A stretch of DNA of 64,000 nt from Diphasiastrum complanatum (GCA_029204225.1 CM055106.1:13011193-13075192); one strand, 5' to 3'. Positions 10,039 to 23,602 are shown, counted from the first letter of the stretch. The notes: a model not told the origin generated them from the letters alone. Numbers and translations: made by a program.

Positions 10039-10869
10039 TTATTATCAGATTTTATCATATTCGAGTTTATTGTCTCTTGTCTATGCTGAATTCAATTGTC
10101 AATTACCATGGCATACTTATATAGGCAGCACTTTCACTATTTAACCAAAGCAGCCTTTTCAAGTCTAAGAAACGTAGTTATATAGATTTTCAATATGGAG
10201 AGTAATTAATTTTTTGACTAATAAAGAATTTTTTACATAAAAATTGTCGTTCCAAATGTCGTAAAGAATTGCATGGTAGTATGGAGCAATACTACCTTTT
10301 CGAATAGAATTTTTGAATCTCATACTTGAATGCGAGGTGAGGTGATTTCTTGTGAGCTACCCATCTTCCAAAATTTAAGCCAAACCCTGTTTTCGTGCTA
10401 TTGAACCAACACCGAGAGCAACGAATTAATGGTATTGTAGCCTTAATAATATAACAACGTCATCTTGCAGCAGTGCTAAACTCAAACTTACGTAGACTAG
10501 AATCATCAGCCAACACATGTGTGTAAGAAAGATGAAATAGCAATAAGCTTCAAAACCGATTCCTATTAGAATGTAGTAAACGGTATAGTATATACATTTC
10601 TCTTTTCTTCAAATCATCGTAGTTGTCCACAAAAACACTTCATGCTTTATATATAAGCAAGTATTCATACACCAACCACAAACATGTTCTTCTTTCATAT
10701 ATGTTAGCACATACATTCATCATAAAGATCATTATGTAAGAGTATGAACAAACTCATTGAGTGCGGCCTCTTACGAAGTGACATCGTAGAGAGGCATATT
10801 GATCTGTAGAAATACACTAAGTCAAGAATTGAACTGTTTTAGGGCACCTTCATCTTTTTCGCAAAATCC

Positions 10870-10918
<49 letters not shown>

Positions 10919-12275
10919 TCGAAGGTCATCTATTTTGAATGAGGAATGTTCCCAGCCACTTCCCAGAATTTGCGAAGTGAGAGAAAGCCAATTCCCCTAA
11001 AATGCGAAGCAGTGAGAAAATTTGCGACGTCCTCGTCCGCATCAACATTCCCTACGGGTTGATCGTGTACACAATGTATAGTTGTCATCACAAGCCAAAT
11101 ACTTCCAAGTACAACGGCTTGTCTAATTAGATGACAAACATTTAGTATATATGGATGCAATCTCTAAATGGATCATCCCAGCACACTCTACGAGATGCTC
11201 CGTCCATGAGACGAATGATTTTGAGCCTCCCAGTTACGCCGTCATTCTGGTTGTAACTGCTATTTTGTTGTGCTTCAGTGTAATATAGCAGCAGCATGCC
11301 TTTATATCTATGTATAACGTAGATGAATGCTTGTTGTGATTTGAATGCACTTCACTGCTGTTTGATAACATTTGTTCACTCACTCTGATCAGAACACAAA
11401 CGTCTACGACTCCTCAGTTTTTTATCAGACGATGGCAGTCTTTGACACTTGAGGAACTTACGTTGTCATACTGCTCTTTTAATCTAGTTCAAAACTAAAC
11501 TTCTGATTAAATCCATTTTTCAGTAATACCACACACAAACCATTCTCTTCGGTGGACTGTACTCATTCTGTATTTTTGTGAGTATGAATTAACTTATAAA
11601 ATCCTGTTGGGCAATAGAACACTTAAGCTGTGATTAAAAATAGCATAAACATTCATCTAGCAGCCCATTGTAGCGGGAGAGCTGTTCCGCAAATATTCAT
11701 GCTCTCTTCTTTGCTCGCATTCTCTATCTTCCTTCTTGCGCCCATCAGGTGGTGGCATTGGAGATCAAATTTTGCAAAAAAATTGGTCAATAATTCTAAG
11801 TCATAGAGGGTGGATATGGAATGGATTCTATGGCATGGTGGAACAAGTGTATCTATATTCTTGTGGTTGTGGATATGGAATGGATCATGCAACGAATCTA
11901 CTTAAACAGATCATGTAGCAAATCTGCTTCTTGTGAGGTCGTTACAAAAAATAGTAACTACTAACAAGTAATGAATTGCAGAATGACCTAGACAGGTAAC
12001 GACTAATGAGGGATATAACAAATACCCATATGAACAATCCTAGTCGATAATCATTGCAAACGTATGGTGGAATTGATTTTGTTGAGCTGATTTAGCCCAA
12101 AAATCCAACATAGAGTTCTTGGATAGAAAGGAGCAAATATTGTCGGTTCCATAATGTAGTTGTAGTAGGCTCGTCAAGTTCTCAAATAAAATTGGTGAAA
12201 TGTTACCAATTCCACGATATAGCTATACTGGACTTATCGGTTTTTGGGCATAAACATTTTTAGTTCCATGTCGAT
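10039..12275. repeat. Block B, left copy (2.2-kb dispersed direct repeat)
   Basis: The block recurs in the same orientation at 34346-36621, offset about 24.3 kb, with few differences. It begins ttattatcagatttt and ends ttccatgtcgat in both places, with unrelated flanks. No TG..CA ends, terminal inverted repeats or clear target duplication were found. Short minus-strand frames (for example 10930-11160 and 11653-11892) have no recognisable domain and I do not call them genes. It contains an (AG)21 tract. It may be a non-autonomous element or a segmental duplicate. Confidence 0.85.
10873..10914. repeat. (AG)21 microsatellite
   Basis: A perfect dinucleotide run inside block B. The same site in the second copy holds (AG)43 at 35178-35263. 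Confidence 0.97.
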
Positions 12276-14560
12276 TCCACATTAGGGCAAGAAAGTTGAG
12301 TCTACTTCCTTATTACATGCTGGATTTTCACCTAACTTTGCAAAGGAAGTGTCTTTTACTATGCATTCCCATCTCCATAGTGAGAAGATAGAAACTTTTT
12401 GGAGCCTCAAGGAGAAACTCGGATTTTCTCTCTATGTATGGTGATTGTGATTGATTCCAATGTAACTAAGCTTTGGCACACTTTAAACTTTGTCTACAGG
12501 CCGTACTACAGCCTCATATTCACACGTGTGAAGTTGGATTTCAGTTTATGATCAATGATTTGATTGTCTCTACTTGTTTTCTATCAAGTTGCTAAACTAG
12601 ATCTTATTTTTTGATGACTAGTATCTGATAGATTGTTTAACAATCACAAATCAACCTTGTGGATCATTCAAAGATCCATTTATGGTCCTTAGTACTGTAC
12701 TTTTCACAAATTTGAATGCTTTATGAAAGATCATAATGTTTGGCGAGTTCTTAGCTTGATATTTAAATTGTGTTCATTTGTAAAACCACTAGAATAGTTG
12801 TACTAAATATTTATTTTTTGAACTATGTCCACCATGATTTGTAGCTCTATGAAATGCTCCTCTTGCTTGCCAATGTGATTGTTCCATGGCTTGTGATGAC
12901 TTGATACTTAAGCTCCCATATTCCTTTGCAAAATAAATTGCACGATGAAGAAAGATGTGCTGCAAACAAGAGTTGAAATAAATAATATTAGTAGAAATAA
13001 ATATACTCATGAATGAGATAAGTACCATATGATGAAATAGAACAATATCATGTAATGGGCAACATGATCTTGTTTCTCCAACAATCTCGTACAGATTTTA
13101 CAAATGTGGAGGAGCAACGATTTTGCAAAGTACTCATATCTTCTGATGATAGGTTTTCCTTTCTGATAACCTTCTTCCACACTTGTGCCTTTTCCATTCG
13201 ATTACTTCCAATACTCGTGTGACTGAAACAATTTCTTTCCAAATTCCATATCTGACACTAATTTCTTTGCATGTCTGATTGGATAAGAATCTTCTTGGTT
13301 TAGCACCTCCAATTGATGGCTTATTAGGAACATTTTCCTTTTTTTTTTCAGAGAGTGTGTCACTTTTTTCAATGGTGACATTCCCTTTCTATAGTCCTGC
13401 CTTTGAAAGAACTTCTTCCAACCTCTTAATAGTTGCTTTAGCCACAGACTCCGGTTTTGTATTCCATGCAAGGAGAATATGTAGATAAATAAGTTTTTCA
13501 GTAATATGAACCTCAACATGTAATGTGCATATGGAAACATGCTTTAATGGAATTGGCAGCACACTTTTCATATTTGGATCTTCTCCTTCTCGTGTTGGTT
13601 GGTCATCCAAAATTCATATTCTAGCAATCCTTCATGCAATAAAGAAATAGATGCTTTGATGTTGCCCCATGAGAGACATTATACATACATTTCAATGTTT
13701 TCAAATCGCCTGCAAGGTGCCATTGAATTTGAAAACTTCCATGGTTTTCGATTGTAAGTTTTTCACCCTCCAAATGTCTCTTTATAATCTTGTCATAATT
13801 TGTACGTGAAAATATCCATGAAAGTATTTTAAAATATCCATGAAAGTATTTTATTGTTTTCTTTTTTTAAGACCTGTAGAAAAGCAAGTAATGCATGACA
13901 TGTTAATTAAAAAAGACAATGTATTCAATGTTAATAACGATACTTGAAAATAAAATTGAAAAGTATACCTGGAATGCAGCCAACCACCATATGTGATTTT
14001 ACGATTGAACACTAAACGTTATTTGAAATTTTTTTCCATCAAAGTGACACTCATTCGTTCCAACTTTTGACCTTCGATGATTTCAGATTCATCTAATTTC
14101 ATTACAATAATAATCTTTCCATTTACTTGATGTTTGTCTAGTTTATAGAATCAAATAATGTATTTTAGACATTTTCAATATCAAGAAAAATATTATTGCA
14201 ATCGTTGTATTTGAGCTCACCACATTCTGATTTGTATAAATCAGTGATATGAACTGGTTGGCCAACTACTTTGAATATTCCGTCATTATAATAATTTCTT
14301 GTTAATCTTATCTGATATGGACAAGGAAGATAAGTTTTCTTCACCATCACTTGAGAAAAGGCTTCTTTAACTATTCTAAAAGATGTAGAATAAGCATTTA
14401 TGCTAATTCCAGAACCATCACGTGCAGCTTGTATCACATTTGTATCCAAGTAAGTTTGAACTCTATTCAAAATAGTCTCTACAATTTCTTTTTTCATGTT
14501 TTTAGACCAAGCATTGTTGAAAGCTACAATTCGTAAATGCTTCAAACTACAATAATTCAA
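12276..14560 (-). pseudogene. Block C gene, left copy: unrecognised transposon-like protein, broken
   Basis: On the minus strand, 14560-14165 encodes a segment ending near residues such as PCPYQIRLTRNYYNDG and VGQPVHITDLYKSECGELKYND. Further pieces near 13700-13390 and 13240-13050 follow. The last exon (about 12960-12795) reads IFLHRAIYFAKEYGS, then HWQARGAFHRATNHGG. An intron with GT..AG ends (about 12961-13028) sits at the same place in the copies at 49380-49450 and 59480-59550. This copy lacks about 0.8 kb present at 47112-47905; the deletion ends share AATG. Multiple stops break it. I cannot name the family; the pattern W.LAGDLKTL...C plus H..ARGA.HRATNHGG in the copies suggests a transposase-like protein. 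Confidence 0.55.
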
Positions 14561-15245
14561 AGTGAATAGATCTAGCGTACCTTACTTTTGTAATGTCTAT
14601 GTCAGGCTGAAAATCGTCCCACCTCATATTTCATATAAGCATAGAAAGATTTTAAAAGTAGACTCCCGCTTTAGTTTTTGCAATGAGCACACCAAGATTT
14701 ACAACGATACTCTTAAAGCTCTAGCCCAAAATATTGAAACGAGAATGCAAAGAAGTTATTACGTCTCATGCTTAACTAACTAATGTCTGAAGTTAATCAT
14801 AGTAGTTAAATGTCGACCAAGGTCAAAAACTTGGAAAACGGCAACCAAAAGTTATCGGTTCCCATTCTCTCTCTACGTAGCTTCTCTCTAAAGTTAAATT
14901 TCTTAAAGGGCCCATTCTGAGCCCATATTTTCCCTAATGGCTTTGTAGAGGTATTGGGTTTTTGTGATTTGGATCAATATTGAGATAGTTTTGATCAATT
15001 TAGTGGAGGTGGGTCAAATTTGTCAAAATTCTAGAAATTTTATTTGTTCTTTTTCCAAGTGAGAGAGAAACACTTTAGAGCTTCAATTTTGAAGTTTTTT
15101 TTTTTTCTATGTTGTAATATTTCTTCAGACTTTTCATTTTGCAAGCCAATTTCCTTGCAAAAAGTGAATTTTGCAATTTTTTTTCGCATTGTGCATAAAC
15201 TTCAACTTAGTGTACCCATAACCTACAGGTCCTTCAATTCTCAAG
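14561..15245. other. 5' flank of the gag gene, part of block C
   Basis: This non-coding stretch is shared in inverted orientation with 46400-47100 and 57170-57900. It lies between the divergently placed block C gene (minus) and gag (plus). It could hold a bidirectional promoter or a remnant LTR. I could not find an LTR boundary or primer-binding site in it. Confidence 0.4.
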
Positions 15246-16140
15246 ATGGATGTTGATTCTGATTTTGAGTATGTAGATGACAGTGAATCTAAATACGAGG
15301 ATCAGTCTAACTATGTTTTTTTGAAGATTAGTATTATAAGCATTGCGATGGCGAATCCAATCAATGCGGACAACATGTGTCACGAGGAGACTGTTTGGAA
15401 CATAATGAAAAGCATTTTAATGATTATGATGATAAAAAAGCTTACCAGATGAGTCGTGGTGCTTATAGCAGTGATAGTGACAATAAACAGCTAAATTCAC
15501 GTCAATCAAAACGTCATCACTACAGATCCTTATATGGACCATCCTTCCCAGCCTATGGTGTAGAAATTATGGTGCAGAGACCACATGTCTTTCACAAGTT
15601 TGATGGTAGAATTGCTCACATGGATGTGAGAATATGGTTGGACAACTTTGACATGTATTTTCAGTCACATCCAAGCAGTGACCATGACAAGATTCAATTA
15701 GTAGGAACATACCTTGATGGATTTGCAAAAATATGGTGGCAATATTGGATGCAGTGTGAAGAATATCATATTACCACTGATAAATGGCCAATCTTTGTAC
15801 AAAAGTGCATTGAAAATTTTGGATGTGCAGATGGTCAAATATGGCATTCTACCCAACAAACATCTATTGTTGAGACCTATGACAATGACTTCCACATATA
15901 CTGCACATATATGGTTATTTGGTAGACCAATTCAATACGATGCACTATATTTTAGGCTTCAAGCTTGAGATAAGAGCTTGTTTATCTAAGGATATTTATC
16001 AGGAGACTTGGATAATGTCATTATTTGACATAAGATCTCATGTTCATACTATAGAGCATGAACTGAACCAGGGTCAACGTGAAGCAACAACAAAATACTT
16101 AACACCACTAGGCGCACTTTGGAAATATGTCAGTTGCTAA
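15246..16140 (+). pseudogene. Ty3/gypsy-type gag, longest copy, frameshifted
   Basis: Three frames join in order: 15246-about 15380 (MDVDSDFEYVDDSESKYE), 15377-15925 and 15919-16140. The core has the retrotransposon-gag pattern: F.KFDGR then WLDNFDMYFQSHP, KIQLVGTYLDGFAKIWW, and finally QFNTMHYILGFKLEIRACL. Gag packages element RNA in cytoplasmic particles. Two frameshifts break it. The first 390 bp recur in the right-hand copies, where gag is cut at the codon after IW and joined to Helitron sequence. A possible distal piece (16290-16505) is acidic and has no clear zinc knuckle. Confidence 0.75.
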
Positions 16141-16743
16141 ATATCTATAATATGATAATGCGGTTACAAAAGTTGAAGGATCAGGACAAAGCACCTACAA
16201 TTCGATTGGGAAAAACTATTAATCCAATAATGTGAAAAAATGATAGGCCAAGTGATTATGGTGAATCATCATCATCATCTGAGGATGAATTGGAAGTGCG
16301 AAACGATTATAAAGATCATTATTCATCAATGTCATTAGTAAATGAATTGGAAGTGAAAAGTGATGAAGAAGAACATTTATCAACAATGGAAAAGTTCATT
16401 CAGCAAATAGGTCAGCCAACTTCATCAGCAGCTCTTGAATTCACATTGAATTCACAGAAATGGCCAATCAACATTTATGCAACGCATACAAGATTGACAA
16501 CATAAATGCAATTCCCAATTTGAATCGAACAAGAAAATGTGAAAAACAGAGATCAAAACACATTTAGCTCATCGATGATCTTTAGCCAAATTTGGTTGCA
16601 CATCTAGAAATAGCTAGAAGATAGAAATCACTACTTTATGCATCCTAGAACTTAGAAATACACAAAGATCTGATCATAAACACTTAGATATGACTTAGTA
16701 CTGTCCCTTTCCGTACAACATCAGTACAATACTGTACTTCACG

Positions 16744-17004
16744 TGTTAAAGCTAGATCGACCATAAAATCAACATTCTACACATAGAAACTCAAGATATC
16801 AAGAGAAAAACATACGAGATGGACATAGAAACACAAGAGATGAATTCTCCACAAAGAAAGAAACTTTGATGATTATTTATCCACACAGCTACAACTATTT
16901 ATAGCTTCCAAAATGTCATTTGGCCACTTGCCCCAAACTTGACCTAAATTGAAAACTTCTACATACGTGAGGATACTACACTAGATCCTAACATAATTTT
17001 AACA
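16744..17004 (+). mobile_element. Small copia-like LTR (261 bp) followed by a primer-binding site
   Basis: The segment begins TGTTAAA and ends TTTAACA, a 7-bp terminal inverted pair with TG..CA ends. A TATA-like TATTTATA lies at 16896-16903. It is followed directly by the primer-binding site at 17005-17016. The element body after it is not recognisable. The left boundary rests on the inverted pair alone. Confidence 0.55.
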
Positions 17005-17016
17005 TGGTATCAGAGC
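17005..17016 (+). promoter_or_regulatory. tRNA-iMet primer-binding site
   Basis: TGGTATCAGAGC is the standard plant copia primer-binding site, complementary to the initiator methionine tRNA 3' end. It abuts the CA end of the LTR at 17004. Confidence 0.85.
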
Positions 17017-17465
17017 GGCAGGGGGATTTAGGTGATTTAGGAGTCATCGTCGACATCTTTCACAAGGTAAAACGGCACTCAAAGTATCTCAAGAGAACGG
17101 ACATCGTACGAGGTGCAAGTGGTTCGAATGGTAGGAAGTGACAAAGTTTCTTTGATTGGAGCTTTGAGGAAGATCATAACGATCGTCGTAAGGTGAATTC
17201 TTGGAAGAATTCATGGAAAATTGCTCAAAACGGAAAATTGCTTCGAAAAATGACTAAGACAGAAAGTTGGCAAAAACTCCTAGCACTAGCTCTGATCTCA
17301 AGTGAAGTTAAGATACTGTAAGAACGTCATAAAGGTCCGTGTATCCGTGTCTCTCTCTCAATGATGGTTTACGTGAGTTTTGGGCCATGTCTTAGTGGAT
17401 TCTGATCCCAGTAGCACTGATCTTACGTAAAGTGAAGATGCTGTAATAACATGAATGTCCTTTTA

Positions 17466-17570
17466 TGTGTGTGTGTGTGTGTGTATGCGCGCGCGGTGTG
17501 CATTAACGTTGCTTCTCGAATGGTTAACACCATCGCAATGTCTCTCTCTCTCTCTCTCACACACACACAG
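17466..17570. repeat. Cluster of (TG)n, (CG)n, (TC)n and (AC)n microsatellites
   Basis: A TG run at 17466-17484 is followed by short CG alternation, and later by TC and AC runs near 17541-17570. Alternating purine-pyrimidine tracts of this kind can slip in replication. Confidence 0.9.
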
Positions 17571-17764
17571 AAGCTGGTAAGTTCCCTGTTTTGGCTCGTC
17601 ACCCCTGTGTGCAGTTAGGCCGCTGCTCGCACCTGCACGTATTGCCCATATAGCAATCCAGAAGCCCCCTCCTCTACTCCGTCCAATCCCCTGCAGCTTT
17701 ACATTCGCGAACCACGTTATCCACAGACTCTGTCGCCCACAATCGTTTCTCTCATCAGCTGATT

Positions 17765-18942
17765 ATGGAGATCCCCACTTGGGTCTTTTGGTTGCAGGTT
17801 ACTTATAGCCTGTGGACGTTCTTTAGGAATGCTAAGTTCCTCCGTGTGCCTTTTATCCTCGCAAGCATGGCTTGGAATGGGGGCCTCGCACCCACCTGGT
17901 TCTCAGTGCGCAAGGTGCTGATACTGAATGGTTCTAGCAGGGAAACAGGGAACGACTGGGAGAAGTACAACACTGATGAAGAATGTAAACGGTTTGAGTT
18001 TGAATCACATAACGACTATGAAATGCAATTTAAGCTTAAGTCTCATAAGTATAAATTCATAGCATCTAGGGAGATGGGGAAACCGATCAAATTTGTGCAT
18101 TTTTAAGAAGATTATGTGCTTGCCCAGCAGGATATTGTGCTGGTTGGCAAAATACATCTTATAAAATCTGTTGCCCCAGAGAGAATGTTCTCTTACATTT
18201 TGAAAGGTGGTGTTATGAAGGAGGTTGAAGAATACTGCTTGGTTGACAACACATCAGATGAGCTGCTTAATGAAAGTTTTATGAGGATCGTTTCAATTGG
18301 CCCTTTGGCTTTACAAGCAAGGGGTTTTGACCAAATCTCAACCTTGGTGAGTTTTTTCATTGTATTCATGGACATATTTTCATACTGGTTCAACAAGGTT
18401 TGGGTTCTATTTAAAGAGTGGGGTTTTAAGACAACCAAAATCATGTTGTCACATTTGGGCTTAAGGACTAGAGTGATCATCCATGAACTGTTGAGTACGG
18501 GTAGTGACTCTCTCATGTTTTGTGATGACTCAAGAAAAAAGGTTTATTACCAACAACTAAAGAGGTTCCTGGCGCTCAGAGGCTGCCAATTACCACTGCA
18601 GAGTTCAACGAGCCATATTGTGATCGATAGGAATGATATTGTCCCTGAATCTTTGAAATTGTCAATGGGGCTTAAAACCTTTGAGATCCTGACTTGCATT
18701 CGGAAAGGAGGGAGTATTTGGAGAAGCCTAGTATTTTGAAACTCATAAATTACATGAAGCACGTGTGTGATTTAGGCTTTTACCCTGTTGTACAGATGTC
18801 AGAAACTTCTGTACACGTGGTCAACCCTATACAGGCCATGGTTGAGGGTCTTTACGAATGGGTCCTCTTGGTTGAACTTGATACAGACAGAGAGAGAGAA
18901 TATTTTGTGTCCGATTGCCCTTTAAATGGTCGGGTTGTCTAG
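17765..18942 (+). pseudogene. Unrecognised protein-coding remnant
   Basis: One frame runs 17765-18739 with a single stop at 18104-18106; the reading sense continues across it (EDYVLAQQDIVLVGKIHL). It then shifts frame to 18694-18942, ending FVSDCPLNGRVV. A donor-like GTGAGT at about 18335, followed by a hydrophobic, lower-quality stretch, suggests a retained intron before HELLSTGSDSLMFCDDS. The composition and length (about 390 codons in all) look like a real former gene. I recognise no domain and propose no function. It could be a host gene that lost its 5' end. Confidence 0.45.
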
Positions 18943-21229
18943 CCGGCTGTTAGTGGCAATGTTTACAGTCCAGATCACGTAGGGCCAAGATAGCTGAGTG
19001 TGGTCACTGGCAATGCTCGGTAAAAGTTTCTGGGCACGTACCAGGCTCCTCTCTAATGTTTTTCATGATGTGGGTGCTAGTGCCCGAGGTAGCTCTTTCA
19101 AATAGGATGCCAGCAAGTATCTTGTTTTTATTTGCTTAGCATTATCTCTATATTCTACAGTAGCCAGCAATTCTGCTTAGGCTTCTTCGTAATCAATTTA
19201 TCTTATGTTTCGTAAGTCTTATTTCAAATAGGACTGCGAACATTCTTTCTTTAGTTTAAATATGCAGTTCAGCAGTCTACAATTTCTTGAATGATCTTCT
19301 TCCCTTCTGCAATTTACTTCAACAAAAGGCTGTGGGTCCACATCACAGACTTGCAGCTGAATCGTGATGGATTGAATGGATTTTTTGTCAGTTTCTACAA
19401 TGGGAGAGTTGAGAATGGAAGCACAAAAGTGTCGAATTTCAACTTTTAGGCAGTTCGAATCCGAATGGTGTTTGTATTTGAATTGACACCAAATCGGGGA
19501 ATCGACCATGAGTCGAATCCTATATTGATTTGACAATAACAAATTCAATTATTGGTTGAATTCTGCTAGAATAATATTGGACCATTAGTCAAATATGCAT
19601 CGACTAATGTTTGACTAACATTTGAATTTTAATTAAATGAACTAGATAAGTTTTGAGAAAATTATGATCTAGATTAGTTCAAGTTAGTGTAGGTTGCTTA
19701 CACTTGGCATGATGGTAGAGAGAGCAAGGATGCACCTCATCATGTTATTTGGCCATGTGGAGCAAGAGGTGTACCAAAATGGTCCCATCGTAGTAAGAGT
19801 TGATTTGAGAGTGGTCCAATCATTGATGAGCTTTGTTTCCACCTATCTTGAATCTCGAGCCACGTTATGAGTGAGAGAGAACTTGTATTGACACTTAGTT
19901 TTTTGATAAGAGAGTAGCTCCAACACTTCGAAAAAAAATTTATGTTCTCTCTCTACTCGAGAGCAAAGCCTTGTATTTTTTTCTCTCTATGAGCAAAAGT
20001 ATTTTACTTAGTTTTCTTCATCAAGTGTTTGCATACTATGTGAATGATAGCTTTTAATTGTGGATGCATGCTTGTGTGCTCTTGCCTTGACATTGTCTAG
20101 CTAGATTGCTTGCATCAATCAAGAGATAGATTCATCTGCAATCACACACACCTTAGAAGATCATTCACATCATTGTGGAAGTCTCCACAAATGTGAAATT
20201 GTTGACATCTTGCCTATTCTACTCCTTTTTTAAGCATCTTAAAATGCAAAAAGTTCATGTGTTTTTTTCCACATGCCTGTGCTACGCTTTCCACCCATCG
20301 CGTCATGCATCAGGTGTATGGTTGCCACGTCGCACATCCAGAGTCGCACTCCTAGACTGGTCAATCAAATTCAAAGTGCTTGTTATGTTTCATAAAATAC
20401 ACGTGAAACACGACCAGTGTGGTATTTTTTTTTAAGGCCTTGCCATGTCATGTTGTTATAAAATTAATTGATGTATGTGATAAAGTTTTAAAATGTATAC
20501 AAAATTATGTTAAATGTTTTGATTTTTTAATAGAACCATAATCTTCATAAGTTTGTATTTTATAACAAGAAATTTGACGTCAGTTTGTTTTAAGGTTTGA
20601 ATAGACATTGAAAACCTTAATAGATAATAATAAAGCTCAATACAAGCACTAGAAAGTTAAATTTCTAATGATACAACTTATCATTTTTTCTCTTTTAGAA
20701 GATGAGTTTGAGCTTTAACTGAAATTTCTAGATTTTTCATATGTAGTTGTACTATCCCAATTCTCATACTTCACCCAGATTTGAGCACAAATAAACCACG
20801 TCTAGTATTGGAATGCATGTCATATACTGAATTGCTTGATCTCAAAATGAAACACGTTGCACTAGCTACTTTTCTTGATTCTTGACTATTTTTGTTCATT
20901 CGATAAGATGCTTTAGCGTGTACTTAACTTAGCTTGTCAATTTTATTACACTTTTTTGAAAACTTATTAATACTTTGGCTTTGAAGTTGTTGAAGAAGGT
21001 GACCTTTTCAAGTTCTTAGTGATTGTGGTATTTAGAAATTTCTTGTCAGTTGCCACATAATTGTCTTCACTCAAATCTACAAACAATTTCATCATTAATC
21101 AAGATTAAAAATCACAATCTTTATTCTGAATAATCACATTTTAGTATCAATTTCTTTTGAAAATTTTGCAATAAGTAATTACAAATAGTATTTGAAACCA
21201 AAATACATATTAGTATTCAGAGTTTTCAT
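18943..21229. other. No gene seen
   Basis: AT-rich non-coding sequence. Short frames at 19219-19548 and 20175-20435 show no domain and no codon-like pattern. The 19680-20170 part resembles LTR-like sequence in composition but has no defensible ends. Confidence 0.5.
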
Positions 21230-21752
21230 GATCGGTTATTCAAGTATTCATGATTAGTATTCACGACTATCCATGAACTATATTCAAGAGTGTTGACAAT
21301 AATCATGATCATTATTCAAAATTGAAACGATCAATAATCAAAGTATTAACGATCAATATTCAACATTCAACTGTATTCATGATTAGTATTCACAATAATC
21401 ACACTCATTATTTGAAATATTCAATCGTATTTGTAGTATATTCGATCAAATTCTCAATATTAGCAATCAATATTCAACAGTATTCACGATCCGTTTTCAC
21501 AATATTCACGATCAGTATTCACAATAATCACGATCAGTTTTCACAATATTCACGATCAGTATTCACAATAATCACGATCAACATCTCAAAATATTCGCTC
21601 TCAATATTCGCAATTTTCATTATCAGTATTCACAATAATCACGATCAACATCTCAAAATATTCGCTCTCAATATTCGTAATTTTCATTATCAGTATTCAC
21701 AATAATCACGATCATCATCTCAAAATATTCGTTCTCAATATTTACAATTTTA
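21230..21752. repeat. Minisatellite with 67-bp higher-order unit
   Basis: Short words such as attcacgatcagt and caataatcacgatca recur from 21230. From 21557 they settle into a 67-bp unit starting cagtattcacaataatc at 21557, 21624 and 21691. An apparent open frame at 21322-21705 is a by-product of the repeat. Confidence 0.85.
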
Positions 21753-22135
21753 GATCATCGCCAGTCATCAATTAGGCATTCAGTGAAAAAGTTGACCAAT
21801 CCTTCATCCAATATAGAAGACATTTTACATGTCTTGCGAAAGAAAACACAATCACAGAAGACAACTATTACTTGTGGCAACTTATTAATTCGTTATATCT
21901 TTCACAAAAAAATCTAATAAGTACAATTGTCTACGTTAAACAAAACAATCACCAATCATTCATCTCTCGATGTTGTATAGTTGATGAAGGAAATATCCAT
22001 CTTTAGATTGGACAAGCATAGTCGTCTTTTGCTTTTCAAGATCCAAGGAATAAGATAAATTTTCTAACAAAAACAATATTTTGTGCTTCAAATTATCACA
22101 CATAATCTCACCATTGGCACAAACAAATAATGCGC

Positions 22136-22136
<1 letters not shown>

Positions 22137-22166
<30 letters not shown>

Positions 22167-22345
22167 CATTACACATGGGTGATGCAAATTGCTACAAAGT
22201 ATGCAGTTTTGAATGTTAGATCACAGCTTTTGCTTTTTGGGCCTCATCGTGTGTGTGTAAGCATTACACATGGGTGATGCAATTTGCTACAAAGTATGCA
22301 GTTTTGAATGTTAGATCACAACTTTTGCTTTTTGGGCCTCATCGA
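22137..22345. repeat. (TG)13 tract and 95-bp tandem duplication
   Basis: After the TG run at 22137-22162, a unit starting taagcattacacatgggtg occurs at 22163 and again at 22258, with a few mismatches. A shorter TG run separates the units, which suggests slippage or unequal exchange anchored in the microsatellite. Confidence 0.9.
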
Positions 22346-23602
22346 TCATGCATTGTTTGCATGCACCCTTTATAGGAATTTTTGAGTGACAACTAATGCA
22401 TGTTAGTTGGGCCCTCAACAAAGGTTCCAACCTTTAAAGTTTAGACAATCACCAAAGAATATCATTTAATGTTGACTTTTTGCCAAACTCCATTGATCGA
22501 CCTCAACACATAGTACTATTGCCTTTGCAAGGCAAGGCCAAAAATCAACATAGGTACTTTAGGTGAGGTCAAGCTCTCTGTTGTGAGGGCTTTATGCCCT
22601 TGGTTGGGCAGGTGATCTCAAAGGCATAAAGCACTCCCCTAGCAAGGCTTTACCTTATACTTAACAAGGCTTAAATCCTGTGAACTTGTAAATTAATCAT
22701 CTGCTTGTGCTTGTATCTTCTGCCTCAACGGGAACATTATATGCACCTTAACCGTCACAAGTGAAAATCTATTGAAAGAAACACGCATCAATCACATAAA
22801 TGTATTCATCAAGTTCAACCACATTACAAAAAGAGTATATGTATGGAATATATACAATTTTTTTATGATGCACTCACTTACTATCAATCATAGTTTTTGT
22901 ATCTTTGAGTGCACACAACAAGCTTGGAAGAGCTGCTCCTTTCAGGATAGATGAAATTATTATGTTGCTTTCGTCCACAAGTGTGCTCTTTATTAAGTTA
23001 CATGATACAGTCATTTTTGTATAACACTTATCACTATTTTTCTTTAAGCAACAGTAGCGAAAGTTTCTCAAATCATTTTGATTGTTGATGTTGTTGTTGC
23101 TGCTGTCGCTGTCTGCGCATTCTTGCACTCCAGGACTCCGAACTTTCGGTTGCCTTAACTGTAGATGTCTTCTTTAAAATCGCTAACTGGTCCTCTCATC
23201 ATAGCTTCCAATTCAGCTACTTTTCCTGGCATAGAACGTCACATGAAGTTGGATTATGCTTCTTTAAGTAATCCAACCTCACCACATAATATTGCATTTG
23301 CAATGCAAGGCCAAGAAGTCAAAAGTAGCCATTATGCAATGGAAGGTGCCAAGCACTTTTACCAGGCAAAAGGCCCTCTACCACGCACCTTTCATAATAC
23401 TATTATAATCCAAGCTGGTTTGCTTCCCATCTAAAGAAGAAACTTTGGTCTAGGTTCAGATCCCCTTGGAAACCAAGATGCATAACTCCCTAATATATAG
23501 TTTCATCACATTTCTCATTCCTTTCATCACATTTTTCATTCCTTCCTTTAGGTTGTGAAATAAGTATATGAAGCAACGGACGGAAGGGAGATAAAAAGAT
23601 CT
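22346..23602. other. Upstream region of the DJ-1/PfpI gene; no other gene seen
   Basis: A frame at 23165-23434 (MSSLKSLTGPLIIASNS...) shows no domain. The last 60 bp before the start codon are purine-rich (gaagggagataaaaag). I see no clear TATA box; aagtatatgaag at about 23555 is a weak candidate. Confidence 0.4.

Noticed and set aside
21322-21705. 127-codon open frame
   Set aside because: It lies wholly in the tandem repeat, whose unit happens to lack stops; no domain.
21557-21752. CRISPR-like array
   Set aside because: The repeats are contiguous with no unique spacers, in a plant-type genome.
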